Shown: positions 42,182 to 51,495, counted from the stretch's first letter. The stretch is 64,000 nucleotides of DNA from SZUA-309 sp965233675 (GCA_965233675.1 OZ247498.1:3906001-3970000); one strand, 5' to 3'. A program made the numbers and translations. The notes: generated from the letters alone by a model not told the origin.

Positions 42182-43161
42182 GTCTCCGTCCGAGCGGCCG
42201 CTTCCGGCCGTGCGGCAAGCCTGGCGCCGGTGTGGAGGACGCCGGGGTAGCCGTTGGCCGCTGCCTTGGCCGGCAAGGGCGTGCCCTTGCCCCGGTTGAG
42301 CTGGATCTGAGGAATACACAGCTGGCCGGTTCCACAGGCGAGCCAGAGGCCCGCCTTGTCGATTCGGACGATCGTACCGGGGGGCTCAGACCCGGCGGAG
42401 GATTCCGCGCGGGCGGACCCCAGGCAACGGATCCGGACCGGTCCGGCATCGTCCTGAGCAAAAAGCACCACGGGTTGTCGGTCGGACAGGGCCCGCACCT
42501 GACGGGCCAGTGCCCGGGCGGACGCCCCAAGATCCGGCTCGCTGTCCGATGGGCTGAGCTTTGCTGCGTAGGTGGCGCCTGCATCCGGTTGCGGCGTGGG
42601 CGATCTGGATTCGATGACCGGCAGGAGGTCGAGCAACAGCCGGACGCCCGCTTCGGCCAGCCGGCCTTCCAGCTGGCCGCCGGTTTCCGCGGGGTCGATG
42701 GGCAGTTCCCGGCAGCAGTAAACGGCTCCGGTATCCAGGCCTTCATCCATCTGCATCAGGCAGACGCCGGTTTCCGCATCACCGGCCATCATGGCCCGCT
42801 CCACCGGCGCCGCTCCCCGCCAGCGTGGCAGCAGGGAGGCGTGCACGTTCAGACAGCCGAGCCGTGGCGCCTGGAGGATATGCGGCGGCAGGATCAGGCC
42901 GTAGGCAGCCACGATCAGGAGATCGAGTGCATGGCCTTCCAGAGATTCGTCTTTGAGCCGTGTGGGCGTTTCAACGGGGATGGACTGAGCCAGGGCGAGC
43001 TGGCGGACGGGGCTCGGCTTCGTCTTCCGCCCCCGACCCGTTGGCCGGTCGGGCTGTGTGAGTACTAACTTCGGTCGAAACCCCCCGCTACAGAGGCCTT
43101 CGAGCAGGGTTGCCGCGAAGACGGGGGTGCCGGCAAAGCCGATGCTGAGGGGCTCAGGCAC
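42178..43161 (-). CDS. fmt: Methionyl-tRNA formyltransferase
   Basis: A 327-residue enzyme that formylates initiator Met-tRNA. The N-terminal Rossmann domain has GFAGTPVFAATLL, the formyl-THF site LNVHASLLPRWRGAAPV with catalytic Asn and His, and the Asp in DEGLDTGAV. Start ATG at 43161 overlaps the end of def by 8 bp. def-fmt-rsmB is a conserved operon. Confidence 0.96.
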   Translation of the reverse strand: MPEPLSIGFAGTPVFAATLLEGLCSGGFRPKLVLTQPDRPTGRGRKTKPSPVRQLALAQSIPVETPTRLKDESLEGHALDLLIVAAYGLILPPHILQAPRLGCLNVHASLLPRWRGAAPVERAMMAGDAETGVCLMQMDEGLDTGAVYCCRELPIDPAETGGQLEGRLAEAGVRLLLDLLPVIESRSPTPQPDAGATYAAKLSPSDSEPDLGASARALARQVRALSDRQPVVLFAQDDAGPVRIRCLGSARAESSAGSEPPGTIVRIDKAGLWLACGTGQLCIPQIQLNRGKGTPLPAKAAANGYPGVLHTGARLAARPEAAARTET

Positions 43162-43657
43162 GAACCTTGTGGCTCTTTTCCAGCTTTTTCCTGATCCGCG
43201 TACGCTTCAGATTGGAGAGATAGTCCACGAACAGTTTGCCGTCCAGGTGGTCGCACTCGTGCTGAATGCAGACAGACAGCAGTCCGTCGTACTCGGCTTC
43301 CAGCGGCTCCCCGTTCCGATCCAGAGCGGTCACGCGCACCCCTTCATAGCGGGTCACGGGTTCGTAAAATCCGGGCAGGGACAGACAGCCCTCCTCCGAT
43401 TCCACCGTGGCACCGAAGGTCGTCAGTTCGGGATTGATAAAAGCGTGCGGCTCATCCCGGTTTTCCGAGACGTCCACGACGATGATGCGACGGTGAACGT
43501 CGACCTGGCTGGCGGCCAGTCCGATGCCCGGTGCGTCATACATGGTTTCGAACAGGTCATCGATGAACTTGCGAACCGCATCGTCCACCTGCTTGACCGG
43601 TTTTGCCTGGGTTCGAAGGCGTGGATCCGGATATTCGAGGATGTCGAGAATTGCCAT
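43154..43657 (-). CDS. def: Peptide deformylase
   Basis: A 167-residue metalloenzyme removing the formyl group from new proteins. All three motifs are present: GIGLAASQV, EEGCLSLPG (metal Cys) and QHECDHLDG (HEXXH). Typical type 1 length. The 10-bp element TTTGAAAGC(G/A) is repeated in tandem just upstream of its ATG. Divergent from the LysM gene with a 243-bp gap. Confidence 0.97.
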   Translation of the reverse strand: MAILDILEYPDPRLRTQAKPVKQVDDAVRKFIDDLFETMYDAPGIGLAASQVDVHRRIIVVDVSENRDEPHAFINPELTTFGATVESEEGCLSLPGFYEPVTRYEGVRVTALDRNGEPLEAEYDGLLSVCIQHECDHLDGKLFVDYLSNLKRTRIRKKLEKSHKVRA

Positions 43658-43659
43658 AT

Positions 43660-43679
43660 TTTGAAAGCGTTTGAAAGCA
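43660..43679 (-). repeat. 10-bp tandem duplication in the def leader
   Basis: TTTGAAAGCG (43660-43669) and TTTGAAAGCA (43670-43679), immediately upstream of the def start codon at 43657 on the minus strand, where a ribosome-binding site is expected. Confidence 0.75.
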
Positions 43680-43900
43680 GGTCAGGGTCGGTTCGGTGGA
43701 TGATGACCCGTGTGATCTATCTCTAGTATTGGTGTAATTCAGGCTGCTAAGATTGTGAAGAGTATAAACTTTTTGCCGCAGCGGACCTCACTTTCCGTGC
43801 CATCCGCACTAACGAGGGTCGCGTGTTATACGCCTGCAAAACGGCCTGAACCGAATAGCTGACCATGATAGCAGCTCGGAGAAAAAAGGAACTTCAAAAC

Positions 43901-44992
43901 ATGTTTCGGAACATGATCGCCTGGATCAGTGGCCGTCGCGCAAGACTTGCCGTCATCGGATTGATCGCAAGCATAGCCGCCATGGCCACGAATGCCGCTG
44001 AAGACCTCAACCGATATCTGAAAGCCGACCATCCGGACGTGTACACGGTGGTGAAGGGCGACACGCTGTGGGATATCTCGGGCATGTTCCTCGAACGCCC
44101 CTGGTTGTGGCCCGAGATCTGGCGGATCAACCCGCAGATCAACAACCCGCATCTGATTTATCCTGGCGACCAGATTGCCCTGGTCTACATCGATGGCCAG
44201 CCGCAGCTGGTGCTCGAGCGTGGTCAGGCTGGCCGAACGGTCAAGATGACGCCCGGCACCGACAAGCTGGAGCCGCAGGTTCGCTACGAACCGCTGGAGT
44301 CCGCCATTCCCACCATCCGGCTGGATGCGATCCAGGCGTTCCTCGTACAGAACCGTATCGTCTCCGAAGACGAACTGACCGGTGCACCTTATGTGGTGCA
44401 GGGGGACAGCGAGCGGCTGGTACTGGGCGCAGGTGATCGACTCTACGTCCGCGGTGTGCTGCCGGAGTCCGAGAGTTTCAACGTGGTGCGTCGCGGTCCG
44501 CTCTATGTGGACCCCGTCACCCAGGAAGTTCTGGGTCGGGAAGCGACCTATATCGGCCTCGGTCAGTCGGTTGCCCAGGAAGACGACATCGCCACCATGT
44601 TCATGAGCGATACCCGCGAAGAAGTGCAGATCGGCGACCGGGTGCTGCCCACTGAAGAACGCCGGGTGGATTCCACGTTCTTCCCGAGTGCGCCGGACGG
44701 CGACATCAACGGCCAGATCATTTCCGTGTTCGGTGGCGTGAGCCAGGTCGGCCAGTTCGACGTGGTTGTGATCAACCGGGGTGAGCGGGAAGGCATGAAG
44801 GCGGGCAATGTGCTCGCCATCTATAAGAAAGGTGCCATGGCCCGGGACCGGATCGCCAACGAAACCATCCGTCTGCCCAGCGAACGTGCCGGGCTGATGA
44901 TGGTGTTCCGCACCTTCGAAAAGCTGTCCTACGGACTGGTGATGGTGACGGAACGACCGCTGGCCATCGAGGACGAGGTCAGAAACCCCTGA
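43901..44992 (+). CDS. Secreted LysM domain protein
   Basis: A 363-residue protein with a signal peptide (LAVIGLIASIAAMATNAA) and one LysM domain near residues 44-92 (YTVVKGDTLWDISGMFL ... INNPHLIYPGDQIAL). The rest has no catalytic motif I recognise. It likely binds peptidoglycan. Start ATG at 43901 has GGAA 8-14 bases upstream; ATG at 43865 is an alternative. A similar gene lies between def and dprA in Pseudomonas. Two hairpins follow it. Confidence 0.88.
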   Translation: MFRNMIAWISGRRARLAVIGLIASIAAMATNAAEDLNRYLKADHPDVYTVVKGDTLWDISGMFLERPWLWPEIWRINPQINNPHLIYPGDQIALVYIDGQPQLVLERGQAGRTVKMTPGTDKLEPQVRYEPLESAIPTIRLDAIQAFLVQNRIVSEDELTGAPYVVQGDSERLVLGAGDRLYVRGVLPESESFNVVRRGPLYVDPVTQEVLGREATYIGLGQSVAQEDDIATMFMSDTREEVQIGDRVLPTEERRVDSTFFPSAPDGDINGQIISVFGGVSQVGQFDVVVINRGEREGMKAGNVLAIYKKGAMARDRIANETIRLPSERAGLMMVFRTFEKLSYGLVMVTERPLAIEDEVRNP

Positions 44993-45010
44993 GCCCGCTT
45001 TTTTGCGGGT
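44993..45010 (+). terminator. Hairpin right after the LysM gene
   Basis: CCCGC-TTTTTT-GCGGG begins 1 bp after the TGA. The T-run is in the loop, not after the stem, so it is a weak terminator or a stabilising structure. Confidence 0.4.
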
Positions 45011-45056
45011 AACCGGTGAGCCAAGCGCTTACCGGACCCCGGGTCGAATGCTGCTG

Positions 45057-45077
45057 GCGCCCCGTACGGGGCGCTTT
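45057..45077 (+). terminator. Rho-independent terminator between the LysM gene and dprA
   Basis: An 18-base perfect palindrome (GCGCCCCG-TA-CGGGGCGC) followed by TTT, 33 bp before dprA. Confidence 0.6.
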
Positions 45078-45109
45078 GCATATTGGCTGCCCGATTTCGG
45101 TGAGCCACC

Positions 45110-46201
45110 GTGTCAGACAGCGCCCCATCTTCCGGCCAATCCCCCGGTCCCACAGTCAGCCGCTCCGCCGCCGCCCTGAGCCTGTGGCTCGCACGCCAGG
45201 ACCGGAAATCCATCCGGGCGGAAATGCGTGCTGCAGATGGCCGGGCGGCCGGCGACTCTTCGGCCCCCGGGCAGGGCTTCAGTCAGTGGCGGATCGAACG
45301 CCATAGAAAAGCGCTGGCGGCCCATGGTGTCGGCGCAGTAGCCGGCAACGAGGCCGGATTTCCGGAAATTCTGGCAGGTATCCCCGATCCGCCTCTGCTG
45401 CTCTATTACCGGGGCGCGCTTGATTGTCTCGATGGCACGGCGATCGCCATCGTCGGGGCGCGGCGAGCATCCAGGGCCGGGCAGGAATTTTCCCGGTCGC
45501 TGGCGGCCGGACTTGCCGAGGCCGGTGTGGTGATCGTCAGCGGCCTGGCGCTGGGCGTGGATGCGGCGGCGCACAGCGGCGCCCTGGACGCGGGTGGCCG
45601 GACGATCGCCGTGCTGGGTTCCGGTCCGGAGCAGCTCACCCCATTGGCCAACGCCCGTCTCGGCGAACGGATTCTCGCGGAAGGGGGACTGATTCTTTCT
45701 GAATATCCGCCCGGCACGCCGGCTGCCCCTTTCCGGTTTCCGGAAAGGAACCGCCTCATCTCCGGTTTGAGTCGGGGCGTGGTGGTGGTGGAGGCTAACG
45801 CCCGCAGCGGATCACTGATCACGGCGCGCCTGGCGCTGGAACAGGGGCGCGAGGTGATGGCGGTGCCCGGCGTGCCGGGCTATCTGAACAGCACCGGCAG
45901 CAATCGGCTGCTCAAGTCCGGCGCTGCCCTGGTCGAGAGCCCCGAAGACGTGCTGCACGCCATCGGGGTCGATGGCGGACCGGGCAGGCCCGTGCCGCAC
46001 ACCGAGGACCCTGGGGGCCTGTCGCCAGAACAGCGCGTGCTGCTCGATCTCCTGGACGGCCGGGCACAGAACCTGGAGGGGCTGGCGCTGTCGGCAGAGC
46101 TGGGCGAACAGGCCTGTGCGGTTGCGCTCACCGAGTTGGAACTCGCCGGGTTTGTCCAGCGTGTTGGCGGCGGGTATATTCGGCGCCCTTCTGAGTTCTA
46201 A
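45110..46201 (+). CDS. dprA: DNA-processing protein DprA
   Basis: A 363-residue protein that loads RecA on incoming single-stranded DNA in natural transformation. The Rossmann core shows AIVGARRAS, VIVSGLALGVDAAAHSGAL, FPERNRLISGLSRGVVVVEA and SGSLITARLALEQGREVMAVPG, parts of the DprA signature. N- and C-terminal flanking domains are present. Start GTG at 45110. It heads a plus-strand run through purE, tsaC and aroE. Confidence 0.94.
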   Translation: MSDSAPSSGQSPGPTVSRSAAALSLWLARQDRKSIRAEMRAADGRAAGDSSAPGQGFSQWRIERHRKALAAHGVGAVAGNEAGFPEILAGIPDPPLLLYYRGALDCLDGTAIAIVGARRASRAGQEFSRSLAAGLAEAGVVIVSGLALGVDAAAHSGALDAGGRTIAVLGSGPEQLTPLANARLGERILAEGGLILSEYPPGTPAAPFRFPERNRLISGLSRGVVVVEANARSGSLITARLALEQGREVMAVPGVPGYLNSTGSNRLLKSGAALVESPEDVLHAIGVDGGPGRPVPHTEDPGGLSPEQRVLLDLLDGRAQNLEGLALSAELGEQACAVALTELELAGFVQRVGGGYIRRPSEF

Positions 46202-46214
46202 GCTGGAGAAGCTG

Positions 46215-46709
46215 ATGACTTTTGTCGCCATTCTGATGGGATCGGACAGTGACTGGCCGGTGATGCGGGCCACGGTCGATGTGCTGAAATCACTGGAAGT
46301 GGAATATGAGGTTCGGGTGTCTTCCGCGCACCGGACGCCTTCCGAGACCGCCGCTTACGTGAGCGATGCCTCCAGCCGTGGCTGTGAGGTGTTCATCTGT
46401 GCCGCCGGCATGGCCGCGCATCTGGCCGGCGCCGTGGCTGCCCACACCACCAGACCGGTGATCGGGGTGCCCATCGATGCAGGACCGCTGGCAGGGTTCG
46501 ATGCACTGCTGTCCACGGCCCAGATGCCCGGCGGCATCCCGGTTGCGACCGTTGCCGTGGGCAAGGCCGGGGCAAAGAATGCCGGCTATCTGGCCGCACA
46601 GATGCTCGCGATCGCGGATAAAGCGCTGGCCCAGCGGGTGGCCGAGGATCGGGATGCCAACCGGCAGAAGGTGCTTGCCGCCAACGAAGCGCTGCAGTCA
46701 CAGCTCTGA
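46215..46709 (+). CDS. purE: N5-carboxyaminoimidazole ribonucleotide mutase
   Basis: A 164-residue class I PurE converting N5-CAIR to CAIR in purine synthesis. ILMGSDSDWPVM near the N terminus and SSAHRTP are the active-site motifs, and AAHLAGAVAAHTTRPVIGVP is conserved. Start ATG at 46215 with GGAG 7 bases upstream. It is 13 bp after dprA. The partner PurK, usually next to purE, is not adjacent here. Confidence 0.96.
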   Translation: MTFVAILMGSDSDWPVMRATVDVLKSLEVEYEVRVSSAHRTPSETAAYVSDASSRGCEVFICAAGMAAHLAGAVAAHTTRPVIGVPIDAGPLAGFDALLSTAQMPGGIPVATVAVGKAGAKNAGYLAAQMLAIADKALAQRVAEDRDANRQKVLAANEALQSQL

Positions 46710-46728
46710 TGCCCCACCGGACGCGGGC

Positions 46729-47295
46729 ATGCTCAACGCCTTCCATTTGAGGCTCGCTGCGCGCGCTCTGGCTGGGGGCGGGCTCGTGCTCCACGCCACG
46801 GAAGGGGTGTGGGGCCTCGCCTGTAATCCCTTCGATCCTGAAGCCGTCGGCCGGCTGCTGGATCTGAAAGGCCGGTCGCCGGCCAGGGGCCTGATCCTGA
46901 TCGGCGCCGATGCGACGTTCTTTGCGCCTGAACTCAGCGCCATTGCCGCCTCCGTCCGCAGGACCGTCGAGGCCAGCTGGCCGGGTCCGGAAACCTGGAT
47001 ACTGCCGAATCAGCGGTTTCCTTACTGGATCACGGGAGACCATGCGGGCGTGGCGGTTCGGGTGCCGGGCCATGCACAGGCGCGGTCTCTGGCCGCCGCT
47101 TTCGGCCAACCACTGGTTTCCACATCCGCCAATCCGAGCGGCCGGCCGGCGCCGACTTCCGCGCTGCGCGCGCGCCGCAGTTTTCCACCGTCCCGCTTCC
47201 CCACCGACGCCGACTACGTGCTGCACGGGGAGGTGATGAACGCCGGTTCACCGAGCCGCATCCGTACCCTGGCCGGGGAGGCCATCAGAGAATGA
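46729..47295 (+). CDS. tsaC: Threonylcarbamoyl-AMP synthase (Sua5/YciO/YrdC family)
   Basis: A 188-residue YrdC-fold protein, the short TsaC form, which makes threonylcarbamoyl-AMP for t6A37 in ANN-decoding tRNAs. LHATEGVWGLACNPFD matches the substrate motif and STSANPSGRP the ATP site. Start ATG at 46729; no strong ribosome site. The end overlaps the aroE start by 4 bp (ATGA). Confidence 0.93.
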   Translation: MLNAFHLRLAARALAGGGLVLHATEGVWGLACNPFDPEAVGRLLDLKGRSPARGLILIGADATFFAPELSAIAASVRRTVEASWPGPETWILPNQRFPYWITGDHAGVAVRVPGHAQARSLAAAFGQPLVSTSANPSGRPAPTSALRARRSFPPSRFPTDADYVLHGEVMNAGSPSRIRTLAGEAIRE

Positions 47296-48110
47296 GCATT
47301 GACCGCTACGCAGTCATCGGCAATCCGGTCGCCCACTCGCTGTCACCGGAAATCCATGGGGCGTTCGCCCGACAGACGGGCGAGTCTTTGAGTTACGAAC
47401 GGATCGAAGCACCGCTGGATGATTTTGCCGGGACGGTGCAGGGCTTTTTCGATGGCCGGGGGCGAGGTCTGAACGTGACCGTACCCTTTAAAGGGGAGGC
47501 GGCGGCCTGGGTTGACCGGTTGGATGCAGGGGCCGAATTTGCGCAGGCGGTGAACACCATCGTCGAGGAACCGGCGGGTGGCTATGCCGGCTACAACACG
47601 GACGGTCCGGGCCTGGTGATGGATCTGCGGCGCCTGCTGCCGGGCCGGAGTGGATTGAACGTGCTTCTGCTCGGCGCCGGCGGCGCGGCTCGAGGGGTGG
47701 CCGCCCCCCTGCTCGATGGGCTGGCCGACGCCCTGACCGTTGCCAACCGGACCGAAGAGAAAGCGACCGCGCTCGTCGGGCACCTCACGCGCGCCGGCTA
47801 CGGGCAGGTGAAGGCAGCCGGTTACGACGCACCCGGAGAAGGTTACGACCTGGTCGTGAACGCCACGTCCTCGGGACTTTCCGGCGAGGTGGTGCAGATT
47901 CCATCCGCGACCGTGGCCGGGGCTTTCTGCTACGACATGGTTTACGGCGGGGAAACGGCCTTCATGGCCTGGGCCCGTCACGCCGGTGCGAACGACTGCG
48001 CGGACGGCCTGGGGATGCTGGTCGGCCAGGCGGCGCTGGCATTCCAGCTCTGGCGCGGTGTGCTGCCGGAGGTGGAGCCTGTGCTCGGCGCATTGAGAGC
48101 GTCCGCATGA
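47292..48110 (+). CDS. aroE: Shikimate dehydrogenase (NADP+)
   Basis: A 272-residue enzyme reducing 3-dehydroshikimate in aromatic amino acid synthesis. NPVAHSLSPEIH is the shikimate-binding motif, NVTVPFKGEA holds the catalytic Lys, GYNTDGPG the paired Asp and LLGAGGAARGV the cofactor loop. Coupled to tsaC by ATGA and to the next small gene by a 4-bp overlap. Confidence 0.96.
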   Translation: MSIDRYAVIGNPVAHSLSPEIHGAFARQTGESLSYERIEAPLDDFAGTVQGFFDGRGRGLNVTVPFKGEAAAWVDRLDAGAEFAQAVNTIVEEPAGGYAGYNTDGPGLVMDLRRLLPGRSGLNVLLLGAGGAARGVAAPLLDGLADALTVANRTEEKATALVGHLTRAGYGQVKAAGYDAPGEGYDLVVNATSSGLSGEVVQIPSATVAGAFCYDMVYGGETAFMAWARHAGANDCADGLGMLVGQAALAFQLWRGVLPEVEPVLGALRASA

Positions 48111-48349
48111 GCCGGCCCCGATTCATCGCCGGCGCCGTCTGCCCGAACTGTTCGGAAATGGACCGGCTGCAGGTGCTGGAGGAAGCGGGCAGGAAGAAAA
48201 GGCGCTGCGTGGCCTGCGGCCATGAAGATGATTTGAGCACCACGGCCAGTCAGCCACCTGCCAACCGCCTGGATGGCGGGCTGGAAAAGCCGGATCCGGA
48301 GGCGGCCAGTCCGGTTCGGATCCTGGATCCGAAGGCGCCCGAGGGCTAA
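48107..48349 (+). CDS. YheV-like small zinc-ribbon protein
   Basis: An 80-residue protein. RFIAGAVCPNCSEMD and CVACGHEDD give two CXXC knuckles 23-26 residues apart, matching the YheV/DUF2387 putative metal-binding family as I recall it (RFIAGA.CP.C). The C-terminal half is Pro-rich and disordered. Its ATG overlaps the aroE stop. Role unknown; likely metal or nucleic-acid binding. Confidence 0.8.
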   Translation: MSRPRFIAGAVCPNCSEMDRLQVLEEAGRKKRRCVACGHEDDLSTTASQPPANRLDGGLEKPDPEAASPVRILDPKAPEG

Positions 48350-48682
48350 TTCCGCGGTTCCCCGAACCTTCCTAATCACATTTCTGAAGAAAGATCTTTG
48401 ATCCAAGACAAAGGTCAGTCCAGAACAATTGTCTAACGTCTTGAATGCTTAGCGATTCTGCCCGCGTTTATTGTTAATTGAAGGCGCGACAGTATAATTG
48501 CGCGGCCAGTCAGGGGTGTCCCAGGGGCATATCTCCTCTTGTGGGTACGACGAGGGGCTGTGAGCAGCGAGGAACCGCTGCAGGCAGCTTCAGACAGCGA
48601 TAGAAGATCATGCCGAGGGACCTGGGGAGGTTGGGGCAGGACTTTCATCCCGACGGCGAAGAATTCTCAAAGGATACGCAAG
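48350..48682 (+). other. Gap upstream of the cox cluster, promoter and about 180-nt leader
   Basis: No gene seen in these 333 bp. It holds the cox promoter at 48471-48498; transcription from there would leave a leader of roughly 180 nt before coxB, G-rich and likely structured. No known riboswitch was recognised. Confidence 0.55.
48471..48498 (+). promoter_or_regulatory. cox operon promoter
   Basis: TTGTTA (48471-48476), 16-bp spacer and a perfect TATAAT (48493-48498), upstream of coxB in the only sizeable gap before the cluster. Confidence 0.7.
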
Positions 48683-49840
48683 GTGCCTAAGGTGATTAAT
48701 AAGAGGCTTACGCCAGTGGCCCGGCTTTGTGTCGGGTTTGTTCTTGCCCTCACAGCAATCGGGGCGGGTGCGGACGAGTTGAACATGACGCCCGGCGTCA
48801 CAGAAATCAGCCAGACCGTCTTTAATCTGCACATGTTCATTTTCTGGATCTGTGTGGGGATTGGCATCGTCGTGTTCGGCGCCATGTTCTGGTCGCTCAT
48901 CCACCATCGGAAGTCTCAGGGCGTAACCCCTGCCACCTTCCACGAGAGCACCAAGCTCGAAATCGCCTGGACGCTGGTGCCGACCCTGATTCTGATCGGA
49001 ATCGCCTGGCCGGCCACGCAGGTGCTGGTCTCCATGTACGATACCGGCGGCGAAGACATGACGGTGGAAGTGCGCGGTTACCAGTGGCGCTGGCAGTACA
49101 AGTATCTGGATGACGACTACAACTCCACGTTCGGCTTCTTCTCTAGTCTTGCCACCCCTCAGGACGAAATTCAGGGCCGGTCGGAGAAAGGTGAGTTCTA
49201 CCTGCTGGACGTTGACGAGCCGCTGCGTATTCCCATCAACCGGAAAGTCCGGTTTCTGATCACCTCCGAAGACGTGATTCACGCCTGGTGGGTGCCCGAT
49301 TTCGGCATCAAACGCGATGCTGTGCCGGGCATGTTGAACGACCTCTGGACCATCGTGCCCGAGCCGGGCGTTTACCGGGGTCAGTGCACGGAGCTCTGCG
49401 GCAAGGACCACGGCTTCATGCCCATCGTCGTGCACGCCATGCCGGAAGATGAATACGACGCTTGGTACGCCGAGCGTCTGGTCGCCGAAGAAGCGCGCAA
49501 AGAAGCGCTCTCGAAAACCTTCAGCGAAGCTGAGCTGATGGCCCAGGGCGAGCAGGTGTACGCCACCTTCTGCGCTTCCTGCCACATGCCGAACGGTAAG
49601 GGTGTGCCCCCGGTATTCCCGGCCATCGACGGCAGCCCGGTTGCAACCGGTCCGAGAGACGGGCACCTGGATGTGATCGTCAACGGCCGCACCGGTACGG
49701 CCATGCAGGCATTCGGCAGGCAGCTGGATGCGGCTCAGATTGCGGCGGTGGCCCACTACCAGCGTCACGCCTGGAGCAATAATACGGGCGACGTCACTCA
49801 GCCGAGAGACGTTATTGAATTCACCTCGAGCCAGGAGTGA
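48683..49840 (+). CDS. coxB: Cytochrome c oxidase subunit II with C-terminal cytochrome c domain
   Basis: A 385-residue subunit II. Signal peptide, two membrane helices (LHMFIFWICVGIGIVVFGAMF, LVPTLILIGIAWPATQVLV, cited in part), then the CuA domain: His in DVIHAWW and RGQCTELCGKDHGFMP with the two Cys, His and Met ligands. After it a cytochrome c domain with CASCH binds one heme. I start at GTG 48683, after AAGGAT; a GTG at 48692 also fits. The 48539 start would add residues with no signal-peptide character. Confidence 0.93.
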   Translation: MPKVINKRLTPVARLCVGFVLALTAIGAGADELNMTPGVTEISQTVFNLHMFIFWICVGIGIVVFGAMFWSLIHHRKSQGVTPATFHESTKLEIAWTLVPTLILIGIAWPATQVLVSMYDTGGEDMTVEVRGYQWRWQYKYLDDDYNSTFGFFSSLATPQDEIQGRSEKGEFYLLDVDEPLRIPINRKVRFLITSEDVIHAWWVPDFGIKRDAVPGMLNDLWTIVPEPGVYRGQCTELCGKDHGFMPIVVHAMPEDEYDAWYAERLVAEEARKEALSKTFSEAELMAQGEQVYATFCASCHMPNGKGVPPVFPAIDGSPVATGPRDGHLDVIVNGRTGTAMQAFGRQLDAAQIAAVAHYQRHAWSNNTGDVTQPRDVIEFTSSQE

Positions 49841-49851
49841 GGTAGCGAGAC

Positions 49852-51465
49852 ATGAGTGAAGTTGTAGAAGCAGGACACGGCACCCACGACGACCATCACG
49901 ACCATGGCCCGGATAAAAGTCTGGCGCGGTGGCTGTTCACCACCAACCACAAAGACATCGGCACGCTGTACCTCTGGTTCAGCTTCCTGATGTTCCTGAT
50001 CGGCGGCACCCTCGCCCTGGTCATCCGCGCGGAACTGTTCCAGCCTGGACTGCAGTTCGTCGCGCCCGAGTTCTTCAACCAGATGACGACCAATCATGGT
50101 CTGATCATGGTATTCGGGGCCATCATGCCCGCTTTCGTCGGCCTGGCGAACTGGCTGGTCCCGATGATGGTCGGCGCGCCGGACATGGCGCTGCCTCGAA
50201 TGAATAACCTGTCGTTCTGGATCCTGCCGTTTGCGTTCAGCATGCTGATCGCCACCCTGTTCATGGAAGCGGGTGGCCCGAACTTCGGCTGGACGTTCTA
50301 CGCACCGCTGTCGACGACTTACGCGCCGGAGACAGTCACCTACTTCATCTTCGGCGTTCACCTGATGGGGGCGTCGTCGATCATGGGTTCGATCAACATC
50401 ATCGCCACCATTCTGAACATGCGGGCACCGGGCATGACGCTCATGAAAATGCCGCTGTTCGTCTGGACCTGGCTGATCACCGCCTACCTGCTGCTGGCCG
50501 TCATGCCGGTACTGGCGGGTGCTGTGACCATGATGCTGTTCGACATCCACTTCGGCACCAGCTTCTTCAATGCGGCGGGCGGTGGCGATCCGGTGATGTT
50601 CCAGCACATCTTCTGGTTCTTCGGGCATCCCGAGGTATACATCATGATCCTGCCGGCGTTCGGCATCGTGTCGCAGATCATTCCGACCTTCAGCCGTAAG
50701 CCGCTGTTCGGCTACGACTCCATGGTCTATGCGACCGCCTCCATCGCCTTCCTGTCCTTCATCGTCTGGGCACACCACATGTTCACGGTGGGCATGCCCC
50801 TGGCCGGTCAACTGTTCTTCATGTACTCGACGATGCTGATCGCGGTGCCCACCGGGGTGAAGGTGTTCAACTGGGTGTCGACCATGTGGCGAGGCGCCAT
50901 GACATTCGAAACGCCCATGCTGTTTGCCATTGCCTTCGTGATTCTGTTCACCATCGGCGGCTTCTCCGGACTGATGCTCGCCATCACACCGGCGGACTAC
51001 CAGTATCACGACACCTACTTTGTGGTGGCGCACTTCCACTACGTGCTGGTGCCGGGTGCGCTGTTCTCCATCATTGCAGCGGTCTACTACTGGCTGCCGA
51101 AGTGGTGCGGACGCATGTATGACGAGTCTCTCGGCAAACTGCACTTCTGGCTGTCGTTCATTGGTGTGAACGTCACCTTCTTCCCGCAGCATTTCTCCGG
51201 ACTGGCCGGCATGCCGCGACGGATTCCGGACTACGCGCTGCAGTTTGCTGACTTCAACATGCTGTCATCCATCGGTGCGTACATCTTCGGCTTCTCGCAG
51301 CTGCTGTTCCTGTATCTGGTGATCAAGGCGATCCGCTCCGGCAAGCCGGCGACGGATCGGGTCTGGGAAGGTGCGCACGGTCTCGAATGGACCCTGCCGT
51401 CACCGGCCCCCTACCACTCCTTCACCCATCCGCCGAAGATCTCGGACGCGGAAGCGCACTCCTAG
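49852..51465 (+). CDS. coxA: Cytochrome c oxidase subunit I
   Basis: A 537-residue heme-copper oxidase subunit I with twelve predicted membrane helices. HPEVY gives the CuB His, the D-channel Glu and the cross-linked Tyr; WAHHMFTVG has the CuB His pair, and the heme ligand region HYVLVPGALFS is near 385. The XGHPEV motif marks the A1 type of proton-pumping oxidases. It follows coxB by 11 bp. Confidence 0.98.
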   Translation: MSEVVEAGHGTHDDHHDHGPDKSLARWLFTTNHKDIGTLYLWFSFLMFLIGGTLALVIRAELFQPGLQFVAPEFFNQMTTNHGLIMVFGAIMPAFVGLANWLVPMMVGAPDMALPRMNNLSFWILPFAFSMLIATLFMEAGGPNFGWTFYAPLSTTYAPETVTYFIFGVHLMGASSIMGSINIIATILNMRAPGMTLMKMPLFVWTWLITAYLLLAVMPVLAGAVTMMLFDIHFGTSFFNAAGGGDPVMFQHIFWFFGHPEVYIMILPAFGIVSQIIPTFSRKPLFGYDSMVYATASIAFLSFIVWAHHMFTVGMPLAGQLFFMYSTMLIAVPTGVKVFNWVSTMWRGAMTFETPMLFAIAFVILFTIGGFSGLMLAITPADYQYHDTYFVVAHFHYVLVPGALFSIIAAVYYWLPKWCGRMYDESLGKLHFWLSFIGVNVTFFPQHFSGLAGMPRRIPDYALQFADFNMLSSIGAYIFGFSQLLFLYLVIKAIRSGKPATDRVWEGAHGLEWTLPSPAPYHSFTHPPKISDAEAHS

Positions 51466-51495
51466 GCATTCGGGTAACAGGAGAGCAGACGGGCG

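Noticed and set aside
49798..51192. Minus-strand frame of 464 codons opposite coxA
   Set aside because: Highly charged shadow of a membrane protein gene; no start context and no domain.
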